The notes below the pieces were generated by a model. That model was given only the letters and a program-made list of their open reading frames with translations, was not told the origin of the DNA and searched no databases. Of a stretch of DNA of 64,000 nt, positions 8,751 through 18,816 are shown in pieces. Positions within the stretch are counted from its first letter, which is position 1, and each line of letters begins with the position of its first letter. A program made the position numbers and the translations under genes. The stretch covers positions 1 through 64,000 of the forward strand of contig CACJJL010000002.1 in NCBI GenBank assembly GCA_902593735.1. The letters are read 5' to 3'. Origin of the DNA: an uncultured SAR116 cluster alpha proteobacterium. Lineage in GTDB: Bacteria > Pseudomonadota > Alphaproteobacteria > Puniceispirillales > Marisalimonadaceae.

Positions 8751-9665
8751 TTGAAAAAAAATAAAGATCAAATTCAATCTAAATGGCTTAAAAAAGCCGA
8801 TTTACTTACAGAAACTTTACCTTTTATGAAACGTTATGCAAATAAGGTTATTGTTGTAAAGTTTGGCGGAAATGCAATGGGTAAAAAGGAATTTGTAAAC
8901 AGCTTTGCAAAAGATATTGTTTTATTACAACAAGTTGGAATGCTTCCAGTTGTGGTACATGGGGGCGGGCCACAAATAGGTGAAATGTTATCTAAGCTTC
9001 AAATAAAAACCGAGTTTATAAATGGGCTTCGAATAACGGATGCTGCAACAATTGATGTTGTCGAAATGGTACTTAGTGGAGTAACAAATAAATCAATAGT
9101 TTCTGCCATTGCTAATTCTGGTGCAAAATCAGTTGGAATTTCTGGTAAAGATGGAAACCTAATAACTGCCAAAAGGTTAATTAAAGTTGATGAAAATTCT
9201 GATTCTAATGTGGAAAAAGCAATTGATCTTGGTTATGTAGGTGAACCTGAAAAGATTGATCCTCAAGTTATACATGCCTTGATCAATGAAAAAATGATAC
9301 CTGTAATCGCTCCTGTTGGGATTGGAGCAGATGGGTTAACTTACAATATAAATGCCGATACAGCAGCTGGTTCTATATCAGCTGCAATGAAGGCTTCTAG
9401 AATGATTATGTTAACTGATGTTGCCGGAGTTCTTGACAAAGATGGCAAGTTGATTCCAGAATTGACAATTTCAGATGCACAAGAATTAATAAAAAATAAA
9501 GTTGTTGTTGGTGGTATGATCCCAAAAATTAAGACGTGCATTGATGCTGTATTAGGTGGTGCAGAAGCATCTGTAATTATGGATGGTAGAATGCCTCATT
9601 CTTTATTGTTAGAACTTTTCACTGAACATGGTGTGGGAACTATTATTAGAAAAAGTTCTAATTAG
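8751..9665 (+). CDS. argB: Acetylglutamate kinase
   Basis: A 304-residue amino-acid kinase-fold enzyme catalysing the second step of arginine synthesis (N-acetylglutamate to its 5-phosphate). Visible blocks are VVKFGGNAMG (phosphate binding), VVHGGGPQIGEML, INADTAAGSIS and the MLTDVAGVLD segment near residue 225. A C-terminal G-G-M-I-P-K-I block follows. The start is TTG followed by a lysine run. Position after engB is typical of alphaproteobacteria. Confidence 0.95.
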   Translation: MKKNKDQIQSKWLKKADLLTETLPFMKRYANKVIVVKFGGNAMGKKEFVNSFAKDIVLLQQVGMLPVVVHGGGPQIGEMLSKLQIKTEFINGLRITDAATIDVVEMVLSGVTNKSIVSAIANSGAKSVGISGKDGNLITAKRLIKVDENSDSNVEKAIDLGYVGEPEKIDPQVIHALINEKMIPVIAPVGIGADGLTYNINADTAAGSISAAMKASRMIMLTDVAGVLDKDGKLIPELTISDAQELIKNKVVVGGMIPKIKTCIDAVLGGAEASVIMDGRMPHSLLLELFTEHGVGTIIRKSSN

Positions 9666-9675
9666 TTTAAATTTT

Positions 9676-10386
9676 ATGAAATTGGTTTTAAATAATATTG
9701 AAAATATAGATTTTAATGAAAAATATGATCATTGGATTTTTGACCTAGATAACACAATTTATGACTTTCATTTAGGATTGTTTAGGCGTGTCTCTTTAAG
9801 AATGACTGAATACATTAAAGGATTTTTTAATTTAAATGATCTTGATGCTCTTACACTTCAAAGAAATATGTATAAAAAATACGGTCTAACCTTAAGAGGT
9901 TTAATGATTGAAAAGAAAATTAATCCAGAGCCATTCCTTGAATTTGTACATGACGTAGATTTTAGTGAATTAAATGAAGATGTTACACTTAAAAAATTAT
10001 TAGGTAAAATTAAAGGTAAGAAATCAATTTATACTAATGCGACATTTAAACATGCAGAAAATATATTGAAATCAATGGGAATATTTCAAGAATTTGAAAT
10101 TATTTTTGACATTAAGGATGCAAATTATATAGCCAAACCAGATCTTAACTCTTATCTCATGATGAAAAAAAAACTAAGTCTTAATGATAAGAATATTTCA
10201 AAAAGTATTTTCTTTGAAGATACAGCTAAAAATTTAAAGCCTGCAAGTGAATTAGGAATGAGCACAGTATGGATTGAAAATGATTTTAACAGAAAAGAAG
10301 CTGATAGTTTAAGAGAATATATTAATTTCACTGGATCAGATATAAAATCTATTTTAAGTAATATGTTAGAATTTCAAAAAAGATAG
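9676..10386 (+). CDS. HAD-family hydrolase (pyrimidine 5'-nucleotidase type)
   Basis: A haloacid dehalogenase-superfamily phosphatase of about 236 residues. Motif I is FDLDNTIYD (nucleophile Asp), motif II is the YTNAT stretch near residue 113, a lysine lies in the IAKPD segment, and motif IV is FFEDTAKN. The DxDNTLY form and the position between argB and dapD match the alphaproteobacterial 'pyrimidine 5'-nucleotidase' subgroup. I chose the ATG at 9676, just after argB, because an upstream TTG in frame would overlap argB and add unconserved residues. The substrate is inferred. Confidence 0.86.
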   Translation: MKLVLNNIENIDFNEKYDHWIFDLDNTIYDFHLGLFRRVSLRMTEYIKGFFNLNDLDALTLQRNMYKKYGLTLRGLMIEKKINPEPFLEFVHDVDFSELNEDVTLKKLLGKIKGKKSIYTNATFKHAENILKSMGIFQEFEIIFDIKDANYIAKPDLNSYLMMKKKLSLNDKNISKSIFFEDTAKNLKPASELGMSTVWIENDFNRKEADSLREYINFTGSDIKSILSNMLEFQKR

Positions 10387-10415
10387 TTTGTTTTAATTTA
10401 ATTGAAGGGAAGATA

Positions 10416-11276
10416 ATGGAAATAGAAAATATGAAATCAGTTATAGAAAGAGTTTTCGATAATAATGAAGATATTAATCCAAATACTACTGGTGAAATCA
10501 GAGTTTCTATTGAAACTGCTTTAGATTACTTAGATAAAGGTAAATTAAGAGTAGCCGAGCCATTTGGAAATAGTAAATGGCAAGTGAATCAATGGTTAAA
10601 AAAAGCAGTCTTATTATCTTTTAAGATAAATGATATGGACATAATTTCTGGAGGACCAAAAAGTCAAAATACTGATCCAGCTAATTGGTGGGATAAGATT
10701 CCCTCTAAGTTTTCAGGATGGCGTAAAGAAGAGTTCAAAAAAGCTGGTTTCAGAGCAGTTCCTGGAAGTGTGGTAAGACATTCTGCATATATTGCACCTA
10801 GTGTTGTATTAATGCCATCATTTGTAAATATTGGTGCTTATGTTGATAGTGGGAGTATGATTGATACTTGGGCAACTGTTGGATCCTGCGCACAAATTGG
10901 TAAAAATGTACATATTTCAGGTGGTGCGGGTATCGGAGGTGTTTTAGAGCCTGTTCAAGCAGGACCAGTCATCATTGAAGATGATTGTTTTATTGGAGCG
11001 AGATCTGAAGTAGCAGAAGGTGTTGTAATTGAAACAGGAGCAGTTTTATCTATGGGAGTGTTTATTGGTGCATCTACAAAAGTTATTGATAGAAACACAG
11101 GCGAAATCTACACAGGCAGGGTGCCTGCATTTTCTGTTGTAGTTCCAGGATCTCTTCCTGGGAAACCGCTACCTGATGGCTCCCAAGGACCAAGTTTATA
11201 TTGTGCTGTAATTGTAAAAAAAGTTGATGCTCAGACACGTTCAAAGACATCTGTAAATGAACTTTTAAGAGATTAG
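10416..11276 (+). CDS. dapD: Tetrahydrodipicolinate N-succinyltransferase
   Basis: A 286-residue trimeric left-handed beta-helix acyltransferase of the succinylase branch of lysine/meso-diaminopimelate synthesis. The hexapeptide-repeat region begins near residue 120 ([20 protein letters not shown]) and includes [14 protein letters not shown] and [22 protein letters not shown]. It starts after a good aaggga ribosome site. dapE follows after 12 bases, so two steps of one pathway are coupled. Confidence 0.96.
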   Translation: MEIENMKSVIERVFDNNEDINPNTTGEIRVSIETALDYLDKGKLRVAEPFGNSKWQVNQWLKKAVLLSFKINDMDIISGGPKSQNTDPANWWDKIPSKFSGWRKEEFKKAGFRAVPGSVVRHSAYIAPSVVLMPSFVNIGAYVDSGSMIDTWATVGSCAQIGKNVHISGGAGIGGVLEPVQAGPVIIEDDCFIGARSEVAEGVVIETGAVLSMGVFIGASTKVIDRNTGEIYTGRVPAFSVVVPGSLPGKPLPDGSQGPSLYCAVIVKKVDAQTRSKTSVNELLRD

Positions 11277-11288
11277 TTAAGGTCTTTT

Positions 11289-12455
11289 ATGTCTAATATT
11301 TTAAACCCAATAGAGTTAACTTCAGCTTTAATTAAGTGTAGAAGTATAACCCCAATATCTGCAGGTTCTATTGATTTAATTATATCATATTTAGAACCTA
11401 TGGGATTTAAATGTAAAAAAATTGACTTTGGACAGGGTGATGAAAAGGTTGAAAATTTATATGCAAGATTTGGTTCTTTAGAACCAAATATTTGCTTTGC
11501 AGGTCATGTGGATGTTGTTCCTACTGGTGATGTACAAAGTTGGTCCATAGATCCTTTTGGTGGGGAAATTAAAAAAGGAAAAATATGGGGAAGAGGTGCC
11601 GCAGACATGAAATCTGGAATAGCTGCCTTTATAGCTGCTGTTTCAGAGTTTATAGAAATGAACAAAAACCTCAAAGATTACGGTAGTGTCTCCTTTATAA
11701 TTACTAGTGATGAAGAAGGGAAAGCAATAAACGGTACAAAAAAGGTAGTTGAATGGCTAATGAATAAGTCAGAAAAAATTTCTGGTTGCATTGTTGGTGA
11801 ACCAACTAATGTAAACCAAATAGGTGATACAATTAAAATTGGAAGGAGAGGGAGTTTTACTGGTTCTTTGATTGTTAAAGGTATTCAAGGTCATGTTGGT
11901 TATCCTAATTTAGCAGAAAACCCAATAAATTCACTTTTAAAAATGCTAGAGCCTTTTGCAAAAATATATTTAGATAAAGGAACTAGTGAATTCCAACCTA
12001 GTTCTGTAATGATTACTACAATTGATGTGAATAATGAAGCTAGTAATGTTATTCCAGGGGAGGTAAAGGCAAAATTTAATATAAGATTTAATACCTTACA
12101 TTCTGTTGCTTCGCTACAATGTATGCTTAAAAACCAGTTTGACGCTATTACTAAAAACTATGAGTTTGACTATTTTTGTAATGCTGAACCTTTTCTAACA
12201 AGTGATGAAGAACTCAAATCAACTCTTCAAAATGCAATCACAAAAGTTGTAAATGTTAATCCTGAAAAATCTACTACAGGCGGCACTTCAGATGCACGGT
12301 TCATAACAAAATTATGTCCAGTAATAGAGTTTGGTTTGGTAGGAAAAACAATGCATAAGATAGATGAAAATGTTGAAGTTGATGATATTATGAAGTTAAC
12401 AAGTATTTATAATAAATTTCTCCATAATTATTTCAGAGTTGAAAAAAATGATTAA
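11289..12455 (+). CDS. dapE: Succinyl-diaminopimelate desuccinylase
   Basis: A 388-residue M20-family zinc hydrolase that removes succinate from N-succinyl-LL-diaminopimelate. The metal and catalytic motifs are in order: GHVDVVPTGD (first His plus Asp), GRGAADMKSG (bridging Asp), SDEEGKA (catalytic Glu), GEPT, and the C-terminal GGTSDARF and MHKIDENV (final His). The dimerisation domain lies at about 180-290. The stop overlaps the start of the next gene. Confidence 0.95.
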   Translation: MSNILNPIELTSALIKCRSITPISAGSIDLIISYLEPMGFKCKKIDFGQGDEKVENLYARFGSLEPNICFAGHVDVVPTGDVQSWSIDPFGGEIKKGKIWGRGAADMKSGIAAFIAAVSEFIEMNKNLKDYGSVSFIITSDEEGKAINGTKKVVEWLMNKSEKISGCIVGEPTNVNQIGDTIKIGRRGSFTGSLIVKGIQGHVGYPNLAENPINSLLKMLEPFAKIYLDKGTSEFQPSSVMITTIDVNNEASNVIPGEVKAKFNIRFNTLHSVASLQCMLKNQFDAITKNYEFDYFCNAEPFLTSDEELKSTLQNAITKVVNVNPEKSTTGGTSDARFITKLCPVIEFGLVGKTMHKIDENVEVDDIMKLTSIYNKFLHNYFRVEKND

Positions 12456-13029
12456 ATTTCCTCCAAATCCTTTTGTAATAAAAGATGGGTTTTTATCTGC
12501 ATTTCAATTTATGTCGAAAAAAGGTAATTCTTCTCAATTATTTAATTTAAATTTAAATGGATTTTGGGATAGTTGTTGGATAGTTTTTTTTGTGAATGCA
12601 GTTGTCTCAACATTAGCTTCATATGGAATTAAAGCAAATATTGATGGTGATATTCAAAGTGGAATATTACCTAGATTGCTTCTAATTACCATTATAGATA
12701 TTTGTTTATTCTCAATCTTAGTTAACAAAATTTTTGAAAAAATTGGGAAGGGTGGTAAGTTCTTTAAATTTATTATACCATTTAATTGGATACAGTCTTT
12801 CCAGGCCATTTTAATGTTAAGTTTTGCTGTTTTAGGTTTGATTTTACCTCCGTCAATTTTCGTATTTTTTGGCATCATGGTAGTAATTTGGGTTACATTT
12901 TCTTTATGGCGTATTGGAAAAGAAGAGGTTGGTTTGACTGGTTGGGGAGCCACTGGTATGATTTTCTTATCAGTTATTATTGAAGCAAGTTTAGGAATGT
13001 TTTCACGTTCATTGTCAATGACAATTTGA
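12448..13029 (+). CDS. Integral membrane protein of unknown function
   Basis: A roughly 194-residue membrane protein with about four to five hydrophobic helices (near residues 45-65, 78-95, 105-135, 140-160 and 165-185). I recognise no catalytic motif. The ATG at 12448 overlaps the dapE stop by eight bases (ATGATTAA). A TTG nine bases earlier is an alternative start. It ends one base before the convergent truA stop. Similar small membrane proteins occur beside dapE in other alphaproteobacteria, but no function can be assigned. Confidence 0.75.
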   Translation: MIKFPPNPFVIKDGFLSAFQFMSKKGNSSQLFNLNLNGFWDSCWIVFFVNAVVSTLASYGIKANIDGDIQSGILPRLLLITIIDICLFSILVNKIFEKIGKGGKFFKFIIPFNWIQSFQAILMLSFAVLGLILPPSIFVFFGIMVVIWVTFSLWRIGKEEVGLTGWGATGMIFLSVIIEASLGMFSRSLSMTI

Positions 13030-13030
13030 T

Positions 13031-13867
13031 TTAATCATACTGATTGCTATCATAAATAATTGGCCAATTGTCATCGAGTAAATCATTTGGATACTCTACT
13101 TTTTCCAGATAAAGACCTTCTGCCGGAGCAGTTGGTCCTGCAAGATTTCTGTTTTTGCTTTCAAGAATATTTTTTACATCCTCGGGCTCTAATATTTCTT
13201 CACCTACTTTATAAATTGTCCCCACAATGATTCTGACTTGACTATGTAAAAAACTTTTTGCTACGACTTTTATATTTATTTCATAACCCAGATTTGTAAT
13301 TGATATTTCATCTAATGTTCTAATTGGGGATTTTGCTTGACAGTTTATAGTTCTAAAGCTCGTAAAATCATGTTTCCCAATTAAATATTTTGTTCCTTCC
13401 TCCATCAATCGAATACTCAAATTTTTTCTTGAATGCCAAACTTTTCCTTTTTCAATCCCAGGTGGTGCAGCACGACATAAAATTCTATACTTATAATAAC
13501 GTTTTGTTGCACTAAACCTAGCGTTAAAATCTGACGCAACTTGTTTAGTAGAAACTACTCTAATATTAGATTTCTTTAAATGTGAATTAAAAGCAGAGAT
13601 TATATAAAATGGATGTTTAGTTGTTAATCTATGATTTTTAGGAAGATTTATATGAGCTACTTGTCCCAGGGCATGAACTCCAGCATCAGTTCTACCGGAA
13701 CCTTGAATTTCAAATTTTTGATTAAAAATATTTTTTGCAGCCTCTTCTAAACTGCCTTGAACAGAAATTCCTTCATTTTGCTTTTGCCATCCAACTAAGT
13801 TTTTGCCGTCATACTCAATTAGTAAAGCATATTTAACAGTTTTATTATATTCCAAATTTTTCACCAA
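13031..13867 (-). CDS. truA: tRNA pseudouridine(38-40) synthase
   Basis: About 278 residues. TruA isomerises U38-U40 of the tRNA anticodon arm. The catalytic aspartate is in GSGRTDAGVHALGQ near residue 60. The LLIEYDGKNLVGWQ opening and the C-terminal SFLHSQVRIIVGT segment are typical. The exact start is uncertain: TTG 13867, GTG 13864 and TTG 13855 are all in frame and overlap the end of fmt, implying coupling. It is in the minus-strand run def-fmt-truA. Confidence 0.94.
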   Translation of the reverse strand: MVKNLEYNKTVKYALLIEYDGKNLVGWQKQNEGISVQGSLEEAAKNIFNQKFEIQGSGRTDAGVHALGQVAHINLPKNHRLTTKHPFYIISAFNSHLKKSNIRVVSTKQVASDFNARFSATKRYYKYRILCRAAPPGIEKGKVWHSRKNLSIRLMEEGTKYLIGKHDFTSFRTINCQAKSPIRTLDEISITNLGYEINIKVVAKSFLHSQVRIIVGTIYKVGEEILEPEDVKNILESKNRNLAGPTAPAEGLYLEKVEYPNDLLDDNWPIIYDSNQYD

Positions 13868-14774
13868 TTTTTATTTTAGTTCCATTTAGAAAATCTTTTG
13901 CAGACATGATTTTTTTCCCAGGCTTTTGTAAATATTTAATTTCTAAAGTTGATCTATTTCCACATGCTACAATTATTTCATTGTTACATTCTATTATTGT
14001 ACCTGGTTTTAATTGATGATTATTTTCACAAAGTTTGGTTTCAACAATTTTAATTTTAACACCAGATAAAAATGTGTAAGTACTTGGAAAAGGGTTAAAT
14101 GCTCTTACTTTATTAAAAATATTAATAGCTGGTAAATTCCAATCTAGATTAGCTTCATCTTTAACAATTTTATCAGCATATTTTATACCGTCTTTTTTCT
14201 GTTTTATTGGTATGATTTTACCAGTGGTATAATCTTTAATAGTATGAACAAGTAATTCTCCTGTCAAATTTGATAATTTATCATGTATAGTTTTAGAAGT
14301 ATCACTAGAATGAATATTTATAGATTTTGAGGATAGTATTGGTCCAGTATCCATTCCTTTTTCCATTAACATTATACATGAACCAGTTTTATTATCGCCT
14401 GCTTCTATAGCTCTTTGTATTGGAGCAGCACCACGCCACCTTGGTAAAAGGCTAGCATGACCGTTGATGCAACCAAATTTAGATGTTAACAAGAACTTTT
14501 CAGGTAGAAGCAAACCATACGCAACAACAACAACTAAATCTGGTTTCAGGTTTTTAAATTGATTAAACACATCTTCGTGTTTTAAAGTTGAAGGAGTAAT
14601 TGTTTTTAAATTGAATTCTTTTGCAGTTTTTTCAACTGGAGAAAGTTTTGTTTTCATACCTCTTCCTCTAGGTCGAGCAGGTTGTGAATAAACACCAACT
14701 ATATTATAATTTATCTTAATTAACTTAAGGCTGGGGACAGCAAAATCTGGAGTTCCCATAAATATTATATTCAA
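13845..14774 (-). CDS. fmt: Methionyl-tRNA formyltransferase
   Basis: A 309-residue enzyme that formylates initiator Met-tRNA. The N-terminal fold starts MNIIFMGTPDFAVPSL. The catalytic block is INGHASLLPRWRGAAPIQ (catalytic His and SLLP loop) near residue 108, followed by MDTGPIL. The C-terminal OB-like tRNA-binding domain covers about 205-305. It is directly downstream of def on the same strand, the usual pairing of formylation and deformylation. Confidence 0.96.
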   Translation of the reverse strand: MNIIFMGTPDFAVPSLKLIKINYNIVGVYSQPARPRGRGMKTKLSPVEKTAKEFNLKTITPSTLKHEDVFNQFKNLKPDLVVVVAYGLLLPEKFLLTSKFGCINGHASLLPRWRGAAPIQRAIEAGDNKTGSCIMLMEKGMDTGPILSSKSINIHSSDTSKTIHDKLSNLTGELLVHTIKDYTTGKIIPIKQKKDGIKYADKIVKDEANLDWNLPAINIFNKVRAFNPFPSTYTFLSGVKIKIVETKLCENNHQLKPGTIIECNNEIIVACGNRSTLEIKYLQKPGKKIMSAKDFLNGTKIKIGEKFGI

Positions 14775-14797
14775 CTAACCCTCGTTTTTATTACATT

Positions 14798-15364
14798 TTA
14801 ATTTTTAGAATATTCTTTGATAGCTTTTTTAAAAATTATTTCTCTTTTTAATTTTGATAGATGATCAATAAAAAGAATACCATTTAAATGATCTATTTCA
14901 TGTTGAATACAAGTTGCTAATAATCCATCAGCATTAATGGTTTTACTTTTTTTATTCTCATCTATATACTTTACTTTTAAAGATGATGGCCTTTTGATTT
15001 TGGCATTGTATCCAGGTATAGACAAGCATCCCTCTTCCATTTCTTCAATATTTTCACCTAAACTTATTATTTCTGGGTTTATCATTTTAATTGGAAAAGA
15101 TTCAATTTGTTCATTATCAATTTTTCCATTATATTCTTTTTCTGATTTATCTTGAGTTTCGAATTTCTTTTTTCCACAATCCATTACAATTAATCTTTTA
15201 TCAATTGCAATTTGTGTCGCTGCTAAACCAATGCCATTTGCATGATACATGGTTTCCATCATGTCATCTAGAATGGTTAAGATATTTTCATCAATAACTT
15301 TTACAGGTTTAGCAGTAACTTTCAAAAAAGGATTAGGTACTTTTATTATTTCTTTAAGGCTCAT
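14798..15364 (-). CDS. def: Peptide deformylase
   Basis: A 188-residue metalloenzyme that removes the N-formyl group from new proteins. All three family motifs are present: GIGLAATQI (motif 1), EEGCLSIPG (motif 2, metal-ligand Cys) and QHEIDHLNGILFIDHL (motif 3, HExxH). An insertion of about 15 charged residues (KKKFETQDKSEKE region) lies between motifs 1 and 2. It is first of the minus-strand operon def-fmt-truA and divergent from rmuC. Confidence 0.95.
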   Translation of the reverse strand: MSLKEIIKVPNPFLKVTAKPVKVIDENILTILDDMMETMYHANGIGLAATQIAIDKRLIVMDCGKKKFETQDKSEKEYNGKIDNEQIESFPIKMINPEIISLGENIEEMEEGCLSIPGYNAKIKRPSSLKVKYIDENKKSKTINADGLLATCIQHEIDHLNGILFIDHLSKLKREIIFKKAIKEYSKN

Positions 15365-15444
15365 TTAGCAAAATCCTTATGTATTTTGTGCTAGTTAATT
15401 TAAAAACAATTTGTATTATTATAATATCTTAATATGGATACAAA

Positions 15445-16485
15445 ATGGATTTAAAATACTTAATTATATTTATCATTTCTTTACTTATACTCTCAATCAT
15501 AATTTTTTTAATATGTAAATTATATTTTGAAAATAAAAATAAAAATCTTATTACACCTTTAAATCACGAATTAAATCAAATTACTGAATTAAAAGGAGCA
15601 GTTTCTCAATTAAGCAGAAGTATGGAAGAGAGGTTAGGCAACTTTGGGACTTCTATTGGTAATAGTCTTACGCAGCAAACTCAAAATACACAAAAATCTC
15701 TTATGGAGATGCATGAAAGATTGGCGATAATTGATAAAGCTCAAGAGAATATTCATTCATTATCAACTCAGGTCAATGATTTACAAAATATTTTGTCGAA
15801 CAAACAACTTAGAGGAGCATTTGGTGAGGTTCAACTCGAAAATATAGTTAAAGATGCACTTCCTCAAAATGCATACCAATTTCAATATACACTATTATCC
15901 AATGCTAGAGTTGACTGTATTGTAAAAATGCCACAACCACCTGGTTCAATTTGTATAGATTCAAAATTTCCATTAGAAGATTATAAAAAATTTACAAAAT
16001 CTTCAAATGAACAAGAAAAAAAAGATAATTTAAAATCATTTCATAATGCAGTTCAAAAACATATTAAGGATATTGCTGATAAATATATTTCACCAGGTGA
16101 AACTGCAGACTCAGCCATAATGTTTCTTCCTAGTGAGTCAATTTATTCAGAAATTAATATTAGGTTTCCAAGACTAGTTAATGAAAGTAGAAATAAGAAA
16201 GTTTACATGGCTGGACCTGATAATTTAATGCTGCTTTTGCATACCGTAAGGGCTATATTAAGAGATGCTACGATGAGTCAAACAGCAGGAAAAATACAAA
16301 TTGAAGTAGATAAGTTAAATAATGATTTAAATTTATTAGCTGACAGAATTTTAAAACTTGATAAGCATTTTGACTTGGCAAGAAAAGACTTGGATGAAAT
16401 TAAAGTTTCACACAGAAAAATTGAAAATAGAGGTAATGTGATAACTTCAATTGAAGTAAGTGACAAGAAAAAATTAAGTGAATAA
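15445..16485 (+). CDS. rmuC: DNA recombination protein RmuC
   Basis: A 346-residue RmuC-family protein. An N-terminal membrane helix (residues ~4-25) is followed by a coiled coil of about 80 residues and then the RmuC nuclease-like core. The core holds RGAFGEVQLENIVKDALP, VDCIVKMP, CIDSKFPLEDY and the MFLPSESIYSEI segment. The K/D/E residues of the restriction-endonuclease-like fold appear in 'IDSKFP'. The ATG is preceded by a weak ribosome site. It ends one base before recR, which runs the other way. Confidence 0.88.
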   Translation: MDLKYLIIFIISLLILSIIIFLICKLYFENKNKNLITPLNHELNQITELKGAVSQLSRSMEERLGNFGTSIGNSLTQQTQNTQKSLMEMHERLAIIDKAQENIHSLSTQVNDLQNILSNKQLRGAFGEVQLENIVKDALPQNAYQFQYTLLSNARVDCIVKMPQPPGSICIDSKFPLEDYKKFTKSSNEQEKKDNLKSFHNAVQKHIKDIADKYISPGETADSAIMFLPSESIYSEINIRFPRLVNESRNKKVYMAGPDNLMLLLHTVRAILRDATMSQTAGKIQIEVDKLNNDLNLLADRILKLDKHFDLARKDLDEIKVSHRKIENRGNVITSIEVSDKKKLSE

Positions 16486-16486
16486 A

Positions 16487-17080
16487 TTATAACTTATTTC
16501 TAGCTTTTAAAGCTTGCGCAATTGTTCCATCATCTAAAAAGTCTAATTCCCCACCAACTGGTAATCCATGAGCTAGTCTTGTGATGTTAATATTGAATTT
16601 ACTCAATATATCAGCTAAATAATATGCTGTAGTTTGTCCGTCAAGTGTAGCTGAGATTGCAATAATTATCTCTGTAATAGATTTATCTTCTAATCTTTTT
16701 TCTAAAGAAGCAATATTTAGTTGATCTGGATTTACCCCATCTATTGCAGACAATACTCCACCTAAAATATGATATTTTCCATTATAAACATTTGATCTTT
16801 CTAAGGCCCACAAGTCTGCAACAGTTTCAACAACGCATAATAAGTTTTGATTTCTAGAAGGATCTTTACAAATTTGACAGATTTTATTTTCGTCTAAATT
16901 ACCACACTTGATACAACTTCCTATGTTATTAGCTACTGTGCTCAAATCTTCAATAAGTGGTAATAGTAACTTTTCTTTATCTTTTAATAAGTGCAGAACA
17001 ACTCTTCTGGATGACCTAGGACCCAAACCAGGCAGTTTAGAAACTTTTTTAATTAGTTTTTCTAAATATTGTTCAGACAT
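16487..17080 (-). CDS. recR: Recombination mediator RecR
   Basis: A 197-residue RecFOR-pathway protein. It shows the N-terminal helix-hairpin-helix (KLPGLGPRSSRR), the four-cysteine zinc module (CIKCGNLDENKICQIC), the Toprim region (LLCVVETVADLWALE) and the C-terminal GLPVGGELDFLDD block. It follows dnaX after only 20 bases. The small ybaB gene that usually sits between these two is absent here. Confidence 0.96.
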   Translation of the reverse strand: MSEQYLEKLIKKVSKLPGLGPRSSRRVVLHLLKDKEKLLLPLIEDLSTVANNIGSCIKCGNLDENKICQICKDPSRNQNLLCVVETVADLWALERSNVYNGKYHILGGVLSAIDGVNPDQLNIASLEKRLEDKSITEIIIAISATLDGQTTAYYLADILSKFNINITRLAHGLPVGGELDFLDDGTIAQALKARNKL

Positions 17081-17100
17081 TTTAATTTTCCAAATGTAAT

Positions 17101-18816
17101 TTAAGTTGATTTTTTGTCTTCAATTGAAGTTATTTCAGCCTCAGGAAAATGTTTAAATAATTCTGCAAAATGAGGATTTGTTTTTACTTTTTCTTTCTGC
17201 TCATTCAATTTAATTTTTTGTTTTTCAACTATAGTTTTTTCTCCATCTTCCTCGGAATGAATGACATTCCATTTATTTTTTGTTATTTTTTCTAAAGCAT
17301 AAGATAAGTTTTTCAGTATCTCTGTATCAGATTTGAATTTTAATCTTAGTTTTATATTTTGTTTTTCAAAAGATATTAAATGAACATTATTAATTAATTG
17401 AGCATGTAGCAATGCCTCTCTGTTTTTTAAAAGTAGATTCAACAAATCTTCAAAAGTTTCTGGATTTTTAAAATTTTCTAAATTTTCTTCACTATTAATT
17501 ATAACTTCATTAATAACCTTATTTTGAGAATGTGAAGATTCAGAAATTTCAGTCTGTTCGTTTTCTGATTCCTCTATTTTGTTATTAATTATATCGTCTT
17601 TATTTAATTTTTCTTGAGAATTTGAAATTTCAGAAACTTTAGTTTTTTCATTCTCTGATTGAGTATTTGTTTGCTCTGATTTTTTTTCTAAAAATTTACT
17701 TGGATCTGGAAGGGATGATCCATAACATAATTTTATTATTGCCATTGAACCAGCTTGTTCTTCATTAGGAGCATATTTTAATTCTTCAAAACTCTTAATT
17801 AAAATTTGCCATAATCTTACAAGCTTTGGTAACCCATTTGTAGAAATTTGAGAAATTTTTTTCTCCATGGTCTCGTTTATATTAGTGTATGATTTAGTGA
17901 CATTGATTTTTGATGCTAAGTGACATATTTCCAAAAGGTTTGAGATGATTTGAAGTGGTTGCACACCGTTTTGTAAAATATCATCATAAACTTTTAGAGC
18001 TTCATTACATTGATTTGATAGACATAGCTGAAACAATTCAATATTTTTTTCATAACCACTTAGTCCAAGCATATTTAAGACTATTTTTTCCTTAATTTCG
18101 TCTCTACAAAGAGATGCAGCTTGATCAAGCAAAGATAAAGCATCTCTTACAGAACCTTCACTTGCTTTACAGATATGTGATATAGAGTCATTCTCATAAG
18201 AAATATTTTCGTTTTGACAAATATTTTTTAAGTGATTTGATAATGTTTTAAAATCAACTCTTTGAAGATCAAATTTCTGACATCTGGAAATTATTGTTGC
18301 TGGTATTTTTTTTATTTCAGTCGTTGCAAAAATAAATTTTACATTTTGCGGAGGTTCTTCTAACGTTTTCAAGAGAGCATTAAATGCAGCGTTAGATAAC
18401 ATATGAACTTCATCTATGATGTAAACCTTGTATCTAGCATTATTTGGTGAATATACTACTGAGTCAATAATTTCTCTAATGCCATCAACGCCAGTTCTAC
18501 TAGCGGCATCAACTTCAATAACATCAAGAAAATTTCCATTATTTATGGATTGGCACGGTGAGCAATTATTACAAATTTCAAAAGAGGGATCTTTTTTGGT
18601 GCCATCACCTATACAATTTAAGGCTTTAGCGATTATTCTTGCTGTAGTAGTTTTACCAATTCCCCTTATCCCAGTTAAGAGAAATGCATGAGCCAGTCTA
18701 CCTTTATTAAGAGCGTTATTAAAAGTTTTTACTAGTGTATCTTGTCCAATTAATTCACTAAAATCATTTGGTCTATATTTACGAGCTAAAACTCTATAAT
18801 TGTTTTGTTCATTAAT
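17101..18816 (-). CDS. dnaX: DNA polymerase III subunit tau/gamma (unusual start)
   Basis: Clamp-loader ATPase of about 571 residues. Open frame and conserved sequence continue well upstream of the only conventional start (ATG 18402). They include YRVLARKYRPNDFSELIGQ, the Walker A stretch GIRGIGKTT, the zinc module CNNCSPC and the Walker B DEVH. No ATG, GTG or TTG occurs in frame between 18402 and the in-frame stop at 18844-18846. The expected first residue falls on ATT at 18814-18816 (giving x-NEQNNYRVLARKYRP). Either ATT initiates, or one base is missing in the A-run just after the out-of-frame ATG at 18812, which would restore MNKNNYRVLA. The low-complexity middle (~330-400) separates the ATPase from the tau tail. 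It lies just after the SRP RNA gene. Confidence 0.88.
   Translation of the reverse strand: MNEQNNYRVLARKYRPNDFSELIGQDTLVKTFNNALNKGRLAHAFLLTGIRGIGKTTTARIIAKALNCIGDGTKKDPSFEICNNCSPCQSINNGNFLDVIEVDAASRTGVDGIREIIDSVVYSPNNARYKVYIIDEVHMLSNAAFNALLKTLEEPPQNVKFIFATTEIKKIPATIISRCQKFDLQRVDFKTLSNHLKNICQNENISYENDSISHICKASEGSVRDALSLLDQAASLCRDEIKEKIVLNMLGLSGYEKNIELFQLCLSNQCNEALKVYDDILQNGVQPLQIISNLLEICHLASKINVTKSYTNINETMEKKISQISTNGLPKLVRLWQILIKSFEELKYAPNEEQAGSMAIIKLCYGSSLPDPSKFLEKKSEQTNTQSENEKTKVSEISNSQEKLNKDDIINNKIEESENEQTEISESSHSQNKVINEVIINSEENLENFKNPETFEDLLNLLLKNREALLHAQLINNVHLISFEKQNIKLRLKFKSDTEILKNLSYALEKITKNKWNVIHSEEDGEKTIVEKQKIKLNEQKEKVKTNPHFAELFKHFPEAEITSIEDKKST

Noticed and set aside
17101-18402. 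dnaX as a 433-residue protein starting at ATG 18402
   Set aside because: That start would remove the Walker A motif and zinc module, which are encoded in frame upstream.
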